Shown here one piece after another: positions 24,254-33,011 of a DNA stretch of 34,211 nt. The notes under the pieces were generated by a model. It did no database searches. It was not told where the DNA came from and saw only the letters and a program-made list of their open reading frames with translations. Every line of letters starts with the position of its first letter. Position 1 is the stretch's first letter. Both the position numbers and the translations under genes were made by a program. The stretch is taken from positions 1-34,211 of the forward strand of contig PBOZ01000021.1 in NCBI GenBank assembly GCA_002724555.1, read 5' to 3'. This DNA comes from Rickettsiales bacterium (GTDB lineage Bacteria > Pseudomonadota > Alphaproteobacteria > UBA8366).

Positions 24254-26538
24254 GGCAGTGACACCTGGCGTTTGTTTAAAAGGCGCCAAATTGTTTCTGA
24301 GGTTGCGGGTCCATCGAGGCAACTGATGTTGTATGAATTGAGCGCGTCTAAAATCGCATTTGCAACCGCCGGAAAACCGGCGATGGCACCCGCCTCGCCG
24401 CTGCCCTTAACGCCGAGTGGATTGGTCGTACACGGAATACCTTGGAACGATAAGTCAAAGGCTGGCAAATCATCCGCACGCGGCATGCAGTAATCCATAA
24501 AGGAGCCAGTTAGCAGTTGACCGCTGTCGGCGTGGTAAGCCCCATGCTCCATGAGTGCCTGTCCGACACCTTGGGCGATCGCACCATGCACCTGGCCCGC
24601 GACTAGGAATGGATTGATCATTGTGCCATAGTCGTCCACTGCGGTGTAACGCGACAGGGTAACTAAACCGGTTTCCGGATCGATCTCGACTTCGGCGACG
24701 TGGCAGCCGTTTGGAAAAGTATGATGCTCGCGGGTAAAATTCTGCAGTGTATCAAGTAAGTCGCCCTCAGCCCGTGCTTTGGCCGCTACGGCCATCAGAC
24801 CAACAGAACGGTCGGTGCCGGCTATAGAAAATGCACCGTCTTGGAAGAGGATATCCGTTTCCGCGGCTTCAAGCATCATAGCAGCAATTCGCTTTCCCTT
24901 TGCTTGTATGCGCTCGCTTGCCATGTGGATTGCCGTCCCCGCCATGAAGGTCGCGCGTGAGCTGCCATGTCCACCACCATTTCGAATGAGGTCTGTATCG
25001 CCTGCCCGATAATGTATATTTTCCGCAGGTATACCCAGTAGATCGGAGATGATTTGACGGAAACTAGTTTCGTGACCTTGGCCGATAGCTTGGGTGCCGG
25101 TTGTAAAAGTGACGGTATCGTCAATTTCAAAACTGAGTTTGATGTTTTCATCTGGCGCACCGAAGGTAGCCTTGATGTGATAGCCAATGCCGATGCCACG
25201 AATCTTGCCCTTTGCCTCTGAAGCCGACTGACGAAATTCAAAACCGTTTCGCGCACGCTTCATCGCCACTTCGACATTGGAGGCAAAATCCCCGCTATCC
25301 ATGATAGCCCCGATCGCATTCATAAAGGGCATTTCGTTAATGCTAACTAGGTTTTGTTTACGAAGTTCCGTCGAATCGCGACCCATCTCCCGCGCTGCGG
25401 CATCAACGAGGCGTTCCATGATATTGGCAAATTCACCAAAACCCGGGCCGCGGGTGACGCCCGTCGGTACTGTATTCGTATAGACTGCGCTGACATCCAC
25501 GCGGATTGCCGGAATGCGGTAAGGCCCACCCGGCAGTTTGACGAACTGCTCAGTAAAAATTCGCGCCATACTGCCTGTGAGATAAGCGCCCAGATTTCCG
25601 ATACTTCGCACTCGCAGGGCAAGGAAGTTGCCATAAGCATCGAGGGCCAGCTCCGCTTGGGCGTCGTTGTCGCGCGCCTGGTGATCAGAGACGAACCCGT
25701 CACTGCGTGTGTTAATCCATTTGACGGGTCGGCCGGCAACGCGCGCCGCCCAGCACAGCAAAACCATTTCAGGGTACATAAAGTTCTTTACGCCGAAACC
25801 GCCGCCGACATCGGGGGCAATCAACCTCAGCATGGTTGCTTCGACGCCAAGCGTCTGGGCAACCCGGTCTCGCGCCATGTGAATGCTTTGCGCGGAGATA
25901 TGTAATTTGTAACGGCCGGTACCAATATCGTATTCACCGATGCCGCCTCGCGGTTCCATTGGATTGGTTACAACGCGGTGATTTCGGAATGCCAGCTGCG
26001 TGATATGCGCCGCTGATTGAAATGCTGTATCTGTTTCCTGTTGATCGCCAACCGACCAATTGAGACAGATATCGGATGCATCACCACCATTTAGGGCGTC
26101 TTGTATTCGTGTCTTGGCTGGGAGTGGCGAATATCTTACATCGATTTGTTCGGCGGCATCTAGGGCCTGCTCGAGGGTTTCCGCGATGACCAACGCGATT
26201 GGCTCGCCAACATAGCGAACCCGGTCTTTCGCTAATGGGAATTGCGTTGGAAAGCAGAACGGTTCATTTGAGTAAATATTTACTTGTTCGTAGGGATGTA
26301 GCGGTCCAATGTCGTGGCCCGCGAGGTCTTTTCCGGTCAGAATCGATACCACTCCAGAACCACCAATGGCGGCGGCCGTATCGATCGATCGTATATCGGC
26401 ATGTGCATGAGGCGATCGCAATACGACTGCATGAGCCATATCATCAAGTTGCATATCGTCTACGTAGCAACCTGCGCCCGTCAGGAACCGGATGTCTTCC
26501 ACTCGTCGAGGCGTGTCACCGATTTTGAGTTTCACCAT
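24250..26538 (-). CDS. Xanthine dehydrogenase family molybdopterin-binding (large) subunit
   Basis: A 762-aa Mo-hydroxylase catalytic subunit of the CoxL/aldehyde oxidase type. It begins VKLKIGDTPRRVEDIRFLTG; the cofactor loop DVGGGFGVK is at 243-251, R363 lies in VTRGPGFGEF where xanthine oxidases carry the substrate arginine, and the base is E715 in VKGSGEAGAIAG. It lacks the CoxL active-site cysteine loop (AYRCSFR), so it is not a CO dehydrogenase. The usual FAD and [2Fe-2S] partner subunits are not next to it, which is unusual. A good ribosome site (GGGGAGAG) precedes ATG 26538. It heads the minus-strand operon with the small ORF, GMC and CoA-transferase. Confidence 0.93.
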   Translation of the reverse strand: MVKLKIGDTPRRVEDIRFLTGAGCYVDDMQLDDMAHAVVLRSPHAHADIRSIDTAAAIGGSGVVSILTGKDLAGHDIGPLHPYEQVNIYSNEPFCFPTQFPLAKDRVRYVGEPIALVIAETLEQALDAAEQIDVRYSPLPAKTRIQDALNGGDASDICLNWSVGDQQETDTAFQSAAHITQLAFRNHRVVTNPMEPRGGIGEYDIGTGRYKLHISAQSIHMARDRVAQTLGVEATMLRLIAPDVGGGFGVKNFMYPEMVLLCWAARVAGRPVKWINTRSDGFVSDHQARDNDAQAELALDAYGNFLALRVRSIGNLGAYLTGSMARIFTEQFVKLPGGPYRIPAIRVDVSAVYTNTVPTGVTRGPGFGEFANIMERLVDAAAREMGRDSTELRKQNLVSINEMPFMNAIGAIMDSGDFASNVEVAMKRARNGFEFRQSASEAKGKIRGIGIGYHIKATFGAPDENIKLSFEIDDTVTFTTGTQAIGQGHETSFRQIISDLLGIPAENIHYRAGDTDLIRNGGGHGSSRATFMAGTAIHMASERIQAKGKRIAAMMLEAAETDILFQDGAFSIAGTDRSVGLMAVAAKARAEGDLLDTLQNFTREHHTFPNGCHVAEVEIDPETGLVTLSRYTAVDDYGTMINPFLVAGQVHGAIAQGVGQALMEHGAYHADSGQLLTGSFMDYCMPRADDLPAFDLSFQGIPCTTNPLGVKGSGEAGAIAGFPAVANAILDALNSYNISCLDGPATSETIWRLLNKRQVSLP

Positions 26539-26659
26539 TCGCGCTCTCCCCGGTTAGAAGAGATAACTCTTGGGGGCAAGGTGGCAAACGCGATTTTTAG
26601 ACTTCTTATGTCGATTGTTCTGGCGGTCTCGCTGGAGTCACCTATTCTTGCTCCCTGTC

Positions 26660-27430
26660 ATGCATCGTCCAGATCTCAATAATCGTCGTCTTACGTGGCT
26701 GGTCTGCGGCACTGTATTAGCCATTGCCTTATATTTTCTTTTATTGCCTGGCATGTCGGAAGCCTGGAGGACACCAGGTAGTCCCGAACTCTATTTGATG
26801 GGCGTGTCGGGGGCCGTTTTATTGCTGACTGCGGCAAGTTTTTCTATTGCCAAGCGGGGTAAAAGCGCGTCTTCACCGGTGGCTTGGTTTGCAGCGCATG
26901 TCAATCTTGCGTGTTTGGGCAGCCTTTGCATTGCTATTCATTCGGTGGGCTATATGCGCCGACCGCCGGCTCTTCTCATATTAGCTTTAATTGGATTGGC
27001 CGCTCTTGGTGTTTGGGCGCGGATTTATGGCGCCAAACGCATGGCCGCGACAATGGGTACAAAGCGGCCGGGATTTGCATCACCAGACACTGATCTCCAA
27101 GCGAGAATTCGCAACGTGATAGATAGAAAAACCACCCTGCTGAGTGAATTCGATTCAGATGCTGCGGAAGCGTTATTCTCACCAAACCTCTCGCATTGGC
27201 TTTGGCATCCATTTAAAACGTTCTCATACATCCGCCTTGCACGTGAAGAAGAGACGCTGATTGGCACTCGGCGAAGTGTTAGTAGAGTGCAGGCCTATTG
27301 GCGAGGGCTGCACTTATTCCTGGCTGGTCTATTTGTTATTGGTTTGTTTATTCACGTTATCACAGTGACGTTCTTCGCGGGTTATGTGGCAGATGGCGGC
27401 GAAATCTACTGGTGGCACCTAATGAAATGA
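26660..27430 (+). CDS. Putative diheme cytochrome b membrane subunit
   Basis: A membrane protein of 256 aa (286 if a TTG at 26570 is used; the frame is open there with a weak AGAAGAG site). Numbered from the TTG, hydrophobic helices lie at about 41-60, 77-95, 105-127, 134-152 and 246-270. Helix 3 carries H110 and H124 (HVNLACLGSLCIAIH) and helix 5 carries H248 and H262 (HLFLAGLFVIGLFIH). Two helices with His-x13-His each are the layout used to hold two stacked b hemes in ferric-reductase/NOX and related cytochromes. The gene is 14 bp upstream of the iron-sulfur/molybdopterin fusion, so I infer the quinone-linked anchor of that enzyme. I did not recognise a named family. Confidence 0.72.
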   Translation: MHRPDLNNRRLTWLVCGTVLAIALYFLLLPGMSEAWRTPGSPELYLMGVSGAVLLLTAASFSIAKRGKSASSPVAWFAAHVNLACLGSLCIAIHSVGYMRRPPALLILALIGLAALGVWARIYGAKRMAATMGTKRPGFASPDTDLQARIRNVIDRKTTLLSEFDSDAAEALFSPNLSHWLWHPFKTFSYIRLAREEETLIGTRRSVSRVQAYWRGLHLFLAGLFVIGLFIHVITVTFFAGYVADGGEIYWWHLMK

Positions 27431-27444
27431 TAAAGGGTTAAGGA

Positions 27445-30372
27445 ATGGGCCGGCTTTCCCTCATGTTTGATCTGGAACGTTGCATTGGATGCAAGAGCTG
27501 CGAGGCGGCATGCAAGCAAGAGCACGGACTAGGCCCTGGTGAATATCGTAATCGAGTAGTTTGGCTGCCAGACGGGGAAGCACCCGGGCTCGATTTTCTG
27601 ACGGTGGCCTGTCAACACTGTGAGCGCCCCGCCTGTCTCCGCGCTTGTCCAGTAAACCCAAAGGCGATCTCAAAGGATCCCGAAAACGGCGTTGTTGCCA
27701 TTAATGAGGGTCAGTGCACTGGCTGCGGTGAATGCGTTACGGCCTGTCCATATGGTGCTATGGGCTACGACCCGCGTGGCCATCATGCGGTAAAATGCGA
27801 TCTCTGTTCCGACCGACGTAGCGAGGGCTTGAGCCCGGCCTGTGCCAGTGTTTGTCCTGGCAGCGCCATTACGTTTGGAGAGCGTGTGGATCATATCGAG
27901 CGGGCGGAGAGCGAGGGGCGGATGATCCGCGATCATGATTCGTTCTTGCTGGGACCCGCTACAATCTATCTCGACCGGATGTATCGGCGGGAGGGAGCCG
28001 TTCCACTGCCCGAGCGCAAGCAGCCAGCGGTTGTTGATCCGCCAGAAGCGCAGTTGGCGTTTGAACAGAGTGGGGCTGCATTTCCCTACGGTCTGCCAAG
28101 GCCCGAGCGCAAACCGGACCGTGTCGAGCCCGGGAGTTGTACACTCTGTTTCAACACATGCAGTGTGAAGTTTCATTTCTCTGGTGACAAGTTGGTGAAG
28201 ATCACCGGCAATGAAGAGGATCCAATTCTCCAAGGCCGGGTCTGTCCGAAATCCCAGCATACCTTGCAGATGTATCACAACGACCGGCGATTGACGCAGC
28301 CATTGAAGCGGGTAGGCGCGCGCGGTGAGGGAAAGTTCGAGCCAATCGGCTGGGAACAGGCACTTGACGAGATTGCAGCGAAACTGGAGCCGTTGCGCCA
28401 GAACGAGCCGGAAGCACTTGGCATCTTTGCCGGCACCCGGACGGGGATGATCACAATTCGTGGTTATATTCGTTTATTCGGCCAGATGTGGGGCACGCCC
28501 AATCTCGAGACCACGGACCCATTTTGCGCTGCTGGCAAAAACATCACCTATCAAATGACGCAGGGGGCCAACGGCTGCGGCAATAGTTATACCGAAGAGG
28601 ATATTGGTAGCGCTAGAATGTACCTTTATATAGGCGACAACCAAGCCGAAACCCGGCCAGTCTATTTCGGGATGGTCAACAATTGGCGTGTTAAAAACGG
28701 CACCAAGATGGTGGTTGTTGATCCGCGTTACAGCGCCACTGCCAGCAAGGCAGATCGCTGGCACGGCATCCGTCCCGGCACAGATATGGCGCTCGGTTTG
28801 GCGATGTCGCAACATATCTTCGCGCAGCAGCTGCATGATCAACGCTACTGTGAGAATTGGGTCGAAGGCTGGGAGAAATGGAGAGATTTTCTCGATAATC
28901 AGGGCTACACGCCCGATTGGGCGGCGGGTATTACTGATATTGCGGCTGGCGATATTAAGCGCCTTGCCGAGGAGGTCGCCGAAGCGGATGGTTGCGTTAT
29001 CTTCTGCAGTCGCGGCATCAATCAGCACACCAACTCGGCGCAAACTAACCGCGTGTTCATGTTCCTGGCGGCGATTACCGGTAATTGGGGCCGTAGGGGC
29101 GGTGCTTATATGAATATGTCCTTCGCGCCGACCCTTTTCGCGAATGCGCCTGAGCACCGCCAGGTCAAACCGCGCAAATCGAAAATTCGCAAGAGCCCAG
29201 CCGGCTGGACCGAGGCTATGCGAAAGGCCAAGCCGTACGGACTGAAGGCACTAATTGCTGGCAATAACCCAATGGCTCAATGGCCAAATCAGGATGTCAC
29301 GCGCGAAGCATTTAAGAAATTGGAGCTTCTAGTCCACATTGATCTCTTTCAGAATGAGACTTCGGCGTATGCTGATTATGTACTGCCGGCGGCACCTGCT
29401 ATTGAAGCGGGGGATATCGGCCGCGCCAATGATGACCGACGTATCGTCTGGGTTGACAGATTGATTGATCCGCCCGGCGATGCGAAGCCTGATGCCTGGA
29501 TTTGGACTGAGCTTGGTAAACGCTTTGGTTTCGACGATGTCATGAAGGACGAATATAAAGATACAGCCAAGTTCTGGGATGCGGAAATGATCAAGCACGA
29601 AACCCTGCGTGGTATGACGCAAAGGCGTCTGCACGCTAATCCATGGCGTTGGGTTCGTTTCCCAGTTGCGAGCGAAGATGCCGAAGAACAGGAAACTCTC
29701 TTCCTCGAGGGCACTACGGCAGACGGTGCAGCACAGGAAGGGTTCCGCTTTGCGACGTCCAACGGAAAGCTGCAATTTTGGTCTGAACAACTGGAACAGA
29801 ACTTTCAAACGATGGGTCTCTCCGCCCTGCCAATTTTTTATAGTGAGCGCGAGCAGCTGATTGACCTTCCCTATGTTCAATCAATTGCTGGTGACGATGA
29901 CGAAGGTGTGCTGACGCCGTTCTATCCAAATACACTCGGAGTGCCGGGACGCATTGTGATGCCGAACGACGAAACGCCGGGTTCCCGGCTGCGAGCTGAG
30001 GGCTACGACATGGAATTAGTCACGGGACGCCCGCCAGCGCCGCATTTTCACAGCTGGACACATTATTTCTGGCAAAGCCAGGAAATGTGGCCCGATTTAT
30101 ACGCACAAATTCACCCGGAGAGAGCAAACGCACTATCTCTTGAAGACGGCGAGCGTATACAAATTGAGACCGCGCATGGTTCTATCGAGGCGCGCGCCTG
30201 GATCACCCCCGGCATTCGCAAAAGCGCGGTCTTTGTGCCAATTGGCTGGGGTGAAAAGCAACCGTATCACCCGTGGCGCTCAGTTAATTTTATGACCGAT
30301 AAAAACCAACGCGATCCAATCTCTGAACAGACCAATTTAAAGACGCTATTGTGTCGGGTGGCCAAGGCTTAG
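27445..30372 (+). CDS. Fusion of four-cluster ferredoxin and molybdopterin oxidoreductase
   Basis: A 975-aa natural fusion. Residues 1-190 are a DmsB/NrfC-like ferredoxin with four cysteine quartets: C13/16/19/23, C56/59/64/68, C91/94/97/101 and C118/121/133/137. From about 230 comes a DMSO-reductase-family catalytic domain with its own cluster (C232-x2-C235-x3-C239 ... C267), a probable Mo ligand C361 in TTDPFCAAGK, and a C-terminal cofactor barrel. This makes five [4Fe-4S] clusters plus Mo-bisPGD in one chain. No Tat signal precedes the first cluster, so the enzyme should face the cytoplasm. AAGG precedes the ATG. With the diheme membrane protein upstream it looks like a quinone-coupled oxidoreductase; Cys ligation suggests sulfur, formate or similar chemistry. 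Confidence 0.93.
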   Translation: MGRLSLMFDLERCIGCKSCEAACKQEHGLGPGEYRNRVVWLPDGEAPGLDFLTVACQHCERPACLRACPVNPKAISKDPENGVVAINEGQCTGCGECVTACPYGAMGYDPRGHHAVKCDLCSDRRSEGLSPACASVCPGSAITFGERVDHIERAESEGRMIRDHDSFLLGPATIYLDRMYRREGAVPLPERKQPAVVDPPEAQLAFEQSGAAFPYGLPRPERKPDRVEPGSCTLCFNTCSVKFHFSGDKLVKITGNEEDPILQGRVCPKSQHTLQMYHNDRRLTQPLKRVGARGEGKFEPIGWEQALDEIAAKLEPLRQNEPEALGIFAGTRTGMITIRGYIRLFGQMWGTPNLETTDPFCAAGKNITYQMTQGANGCGNSYTEEDIGSARMYLYIGDNQAETRPVYFGMVNNWRVKNGTKMVVVDPRYSATASKADRWHGIRPGTDMALGLAMSQHIFAQQLHDQRYCENWVEGWEKWRDFLDNQGYTPDWAAGITDIAAGDIKRLAEEVAEADGCVIFCSRGINQHTNSAQTNRVFMFLAAITGNWGRRGGAYMNMSFAPTLFANAPEHRQVKPRKSKIRKSPAGWTEAMRKAKPYGLKALIAGNNPMAQWPNQDVTREAFKKLELLVHIDLFQNETSAYADYVLPAAPAIEAGDIGRANDDRRIVWVDRLIDPPGDAKPDAWIWTELGKRFGFDDVMKDEYKDTAKFWDAEMIKHETLRGMTQRRLHANPWRWVRFPVASEDAEEQETLFLEGTTADGAAQEGFRFATSNGKLQFWSEQLEQNFQTMGLSALPIFYSEREQLIDLPYVQSIAGDDDEGVLTPFYPNTLGVPGRIVMPNDETPGSRLRAEGYDMELVTGRPPAPHFHSWTHYFWQSQEMWPDLYAQIHPERANALSLEDGERIQIETAHGSIEARAWITPGIRKSAVFVPIGWGEKQPYHPWRSVNFMTDKNQRDPISEQTNLKTLLCRVAKA

Positions 30373-30375
30373 TCT

Positions 30376-31122
30376 GTGGCCTTGTTTGAAGTTGGCATTA
30401 TGGCGGGGGCTATTTTCTTTACCTCTGCCTTGACAACGGCTACAGGCGGCGGCGGTGGTTCTTTGCTCTTGGCGCTGATGCTGCAGTTCATGCCGCCTGC
30501 TGCGGCAATCCCGATACATGGTGCTGTGCAGCTTGTTGCAAATGGGTGGCGTATTTGGCTTCTTCGCGAAAACATGTTGTGGCCCATCATCTTGCGCTTT
30601 GGTATTCCGATGCCGTTTGGTATCGCCGCGGGGCTTTGGCTGTTTCAAGACCTTCCCAAGGAATGGGTGCAGGCGCTAATTGGCAGTTTCATCTTGATCA
30701 CTCTGGCTACACAGGGCCTAAAGGTACTGCGCAATAGAGAACTGCCAATTTGGGCCTTCGTGCCAGCGGGCGTCGTTGTTGGTGCGCTTAATATTGTCAT
30801 TGGTGTGGTGGGACCAGTTTTGAGTACACTCTTGGTTGGTCGTGGATTGACCCGTCAAAGTATTGTATCGACCACCAGTGTCTTCTCCTTTCTGGGCCAT
30901 TTCATGAAGGTTGTCGGCTTCGCTTTAATTGGGTTCAGTTTTGTCGACTACGCTTGGTCTATGATGGCAATGCTACCCCCAATTGTTTTTGGTACCTACG
31001 TTGGCCGTTATTTTCTTGGGTGTATTAGCGATACTATTTTCAAGAATATATTGCGGGTTCTCCTCGGTGGTTTGGCAGTAAAACTGGTTGTTTGGGATGG
31101 CATGATGGGAGGCATATTTTGA
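30376..31122 (+). CDS. TauE/SafE family membrane exporter
   Basis: A 248-aa protein with about seven or eight hydrophobic helices and the two-repeat look of TauE/SafE. The first repeat has TTATGGGGGSLLLALMLQF and PIHGAVQLVANGWR; the second has NIVIGVVGPVLSTLLVGRG and STTSVFSFLGHFMKV. Family members export sulfite, sulfoacetate or other organic anions. It starts with GTG three bases after the stop of the Mo fusion gene, with AAGG upstream, so it is part of the same operon and may move the substrate or product of that enzyme. Confidence 0.9.
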   Translation: MALFEVGIMAGAIFFTSALTTATGGGGGSLLLALMLQFMPPAAAIPIHGAVQLVANGWRIWLLRENMLWPIILRFGIPMPFGIAAGLWLFQDLPKEWVQALIGSFILITLATQGLKVLRNRELPIWAFVPAGVVVGALNIVIGVVGPVLSTLLVGRGLTRQSIVSTTSVFSFLGHFMKVVGFALIGFSFVDYAWSMMAMLPPIVFGTYVGRYFLGCISDTIFKNILRVLLGGLAVKLVVWDGMMGGIF

Positions 31123-31604
31123 ATGACGAACAAAAGAGTGGGTCAGTCGAGCGGGTTCGCCAAGCGCTTGAGGCCCGCGGGGCTGGGGCAAAAATTGTGT
31201 GTTTTGATCAAAGCACCCGAACTGCAGCGGAAGCGGCAGCAGCGGTTGGCTGTGAAGTCGGTCAGATTGCTAAGTCTTTAATATTTAAATCGAGACGAAC
31301 GGAACGGCCGATCCTTGTTATCGTCCGCGGTAACGCTCGGGTTAACGAACAGAAGGTGGCTGATACGCTTGGTGAAAAGATTCGCCGAGCTGACGCAAAA
31401 TTTGTGCGTGAGAAAACAGGGTTTGCTATTGGGGGCGTGGCGCCCGTCGGTCACACGGGTGATGTAGTTACATTCATCGATGGGGGGCTTGGCGCTTTTG
31501 ATAAAATTTGGGCGGCTGCAGGGACGCCAAATACAGTCTTTGAGACAACGCTGGATGAGCTAGTGCTGATGACGGGTGTCGATCCAATCGAAATTTGTGA
31601 GTGA
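31119..31604 (+). CDS. YbaK/EbsC-type aminoacyl-tRNA deacylase family protein
   Basis: A 161-aa protein of the trans-editing family that hydrolyses misacylated tRNA such as Cys-tRNA(Pro). The conserved lysine is K52 in QIAKSLIFK, and the GFAIGGVAPVGH segment at 101-112 closes the pocket. I choose the TTG at 31119 because GGGAGG lies just upstream and it overlaps the TauE stop as TTGA; a TTG at 31092 would run further into that gene. Its place at the end of the Mo operon may only be transcriptional convenience. It converges on the cyclase gene 6 bp away. Confidence 0.9.
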   Translation: MNDEQKSGSVERVRQALEARGAGAKIVCFDQSTRTAAEAAAAVGCEVGQIAKSLIFKSRRTERPILVIVRGNARVNEQKVADTLGEKIRRADAKFVREKTGFAIGGVAPVGHTGDVVTFIDGGLGAFDKIWAAAGTPNTVFETTLDELVLMTGVDPIEICE

Positions 31605-31610
31605 GTGAAT

Positions 31611-33011
31611 TTACTTTGATGTCATTACCCAGATGCCATCCCAATCTTTGGGATTTTTCTTCTTCATAACTTCACAACGTTCAATATAGGTTTTTGATAA
31701 TCTGTCTTCAGGATTAGCCCTAAGACATTCTTTAAAAGATCGAATGCCTTTGTCCCAACTGCCAGCTTTAAATGATATGAGACCCTCATTAAAGTGATTG
31801 ACTGTATCCATGAGATTCGGAAACGTTTTTGTTGTATGGTAGTCTAGAACTTCTCGCACACCAACTGGTTCAGTTTTACCTTTTACTACAACATCATCGA
31901 TATATCTTATTTGATAGGTGCCTTTTAACTTTTTGTAGGTAAAGTCACTGATAAGTATTCGGGCTGAATATGCTTTACAGGCACTTTCTAGCCTAGCTGC
32001 TAAATTCACGCCATCGCCAATCATGGTATAGTCCATCCTCTTAGATGAACCTATGTTTCCTGAAACCACTTTATCTGTATTCAGACCGAGACCCATATCA
32101 ACAGGCATTTTACCTTCTTTTTCTCGAATTTCGTTCCACTCCCACAACCTTTTTATCATATTAATACCCGCTCGAACGCCGCGGTCTTCGTCATCTTCAT
32201 TTGCGACAGGAATGCCAAAGCCGGCCATTATGGCGTCCCCAATAAATTTATCGACCATTCCCCCTTGTTCGCTAATAGCTTCAACCATTATGTCAAAATA
32301 TTCATTGAGAAGGGAAACAGTTCCCTGAGCACCGAGCGTCTCTGTGATAGTCGTAAAACTCCGCACATCTGAAAAAAGCAGGGTGGCTTCTGTTTCTTGC
32401 CCACCCATTATATCCGTACCCTCGCTCATCAATTTGTCTGCAATTCCCGGATCTATGTAACGAGACATTGTAGACTTCATACGTTTTTCGTCTGAAATGT
32501 CTTCTATTATAATCAACGTGCCCAAATGGCCCTGGGCTTGATCCATCCTGCCGTCTGGATCTTGGTTTTCTAGTGGTAAAAAGCTTATATTAGCCGAAAC
32601 TAATTCGATATTATCGTCTTCTTCTGTGCCTACTTCAAATTCGGCATCCATTAATAATTCATCTTCTTTTGTTTCTTCACAGTTTTTAATTTTTTCTAAT
32701 ATCCACGAACGGCCATTTGTGAAAAACTCTTCCGCCGTTTTTCCAATTATATCTGAAGTGCGAATTTTTAGGATTTTTAAACCGGCTTTATTGCAGGTAA
32801 TAATTTTACCTTCGTCGTCTATTGTAATGACTGCATTTGACATGCTTGTGAGCATACTGTGGTTATATGCACGCTCTTTTGCTACATCTTCAAATAGTTT
32901 TGCGTTCTCTAATGCAATGGCAACCTGCTGCGTAAATGCTTTTAATCGAGATTCATCTTCATCTGTGAATCCCCCCCCCTTTTTATTGAGAGCCTGCGTA
33001 CACCCAATACA
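31611..33011 (-). CDS. PAS-linked class III adenylate cyclase (3' part of a GAF-GAF-PAS-cyclase interrupted by TAA)
   Basis: The frame is the same as that of the GAF gene upstream and continues after its TAA (33012-33014) with the end of GAF2 (CIGCTQALNKKGG) and FTDEDESRLKAFTQQ. The first good ATG is at 32855, giving 414 aa. Numbered from that Met: a PAS module at about 1-125; then the cyclase domain with metal aspartates D163 (LLFSDVRSFT) and D207 (KFIGDAIM), adenine-selecting K203 and D275 (RMDYTMIGDG), and transition-state N284 and R288 (VNLAARLE). All key residues point to cAMP production. The tail resembles one TPR. If the TAA is real, this half may be made from an internal start. The region is AT-rich. 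Confidence 0.85.
   Translation of the reverse strand, partial: CIGCTQALNKKGGGFTDEDESRLKAFTQQVAIALENAKLFEDVAKERAYNHSMLTSMSNAVITIDDEGKIITCNKAGLKILKIRTSDIIGKTAEEFFTNGRSWILEKIKNCEETKEDELLMDAEFEVGTEEDDNIELVSANISFLPLENQDPDGRMDQAQGHLGTLIIIEDISDEKRMKSTMSRYIDPGIADKLMSEGTDIMGGQETEATLLFSDVRSFTTITETLGAQGTVSLLNEYFDIMVEAISEQGGMVDKFIGDAIMAGFGIPVANEDDEDRGVRAGINMIKRLWEWNEIREKEGKMPVDMGLGLNTDKVVSGNIGSSKRMDYTMIGDGVNLAARLESACKAYSARILISDFTYKKLKGTYQIRYIDDVVVKGKTEPVGVREVLDYHTTKTFPNLMDTVNHFNEGLISFKAGSWDKGIRSFKECLRANPEDRLSKTYIERCEVMKKKNPKDWDGIWVMTSK

Noticed and set aside
24250-26538. Carbon monoxide dehydrogenase large subunit
   Set aside because: The AYRCSFR active-site loop of true CoxL is absent (VTRGPGFGEF instead), and the small and medium subunits are not adjacent.
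32971-32979. A run of nine C suggesting a frameshift in the cyclase gene
   Set aside because: Translation through the run keeps the GAF frame (NKKGGGFTDEDE), so no shift is needed; the only lesion is the in-frame TAA.
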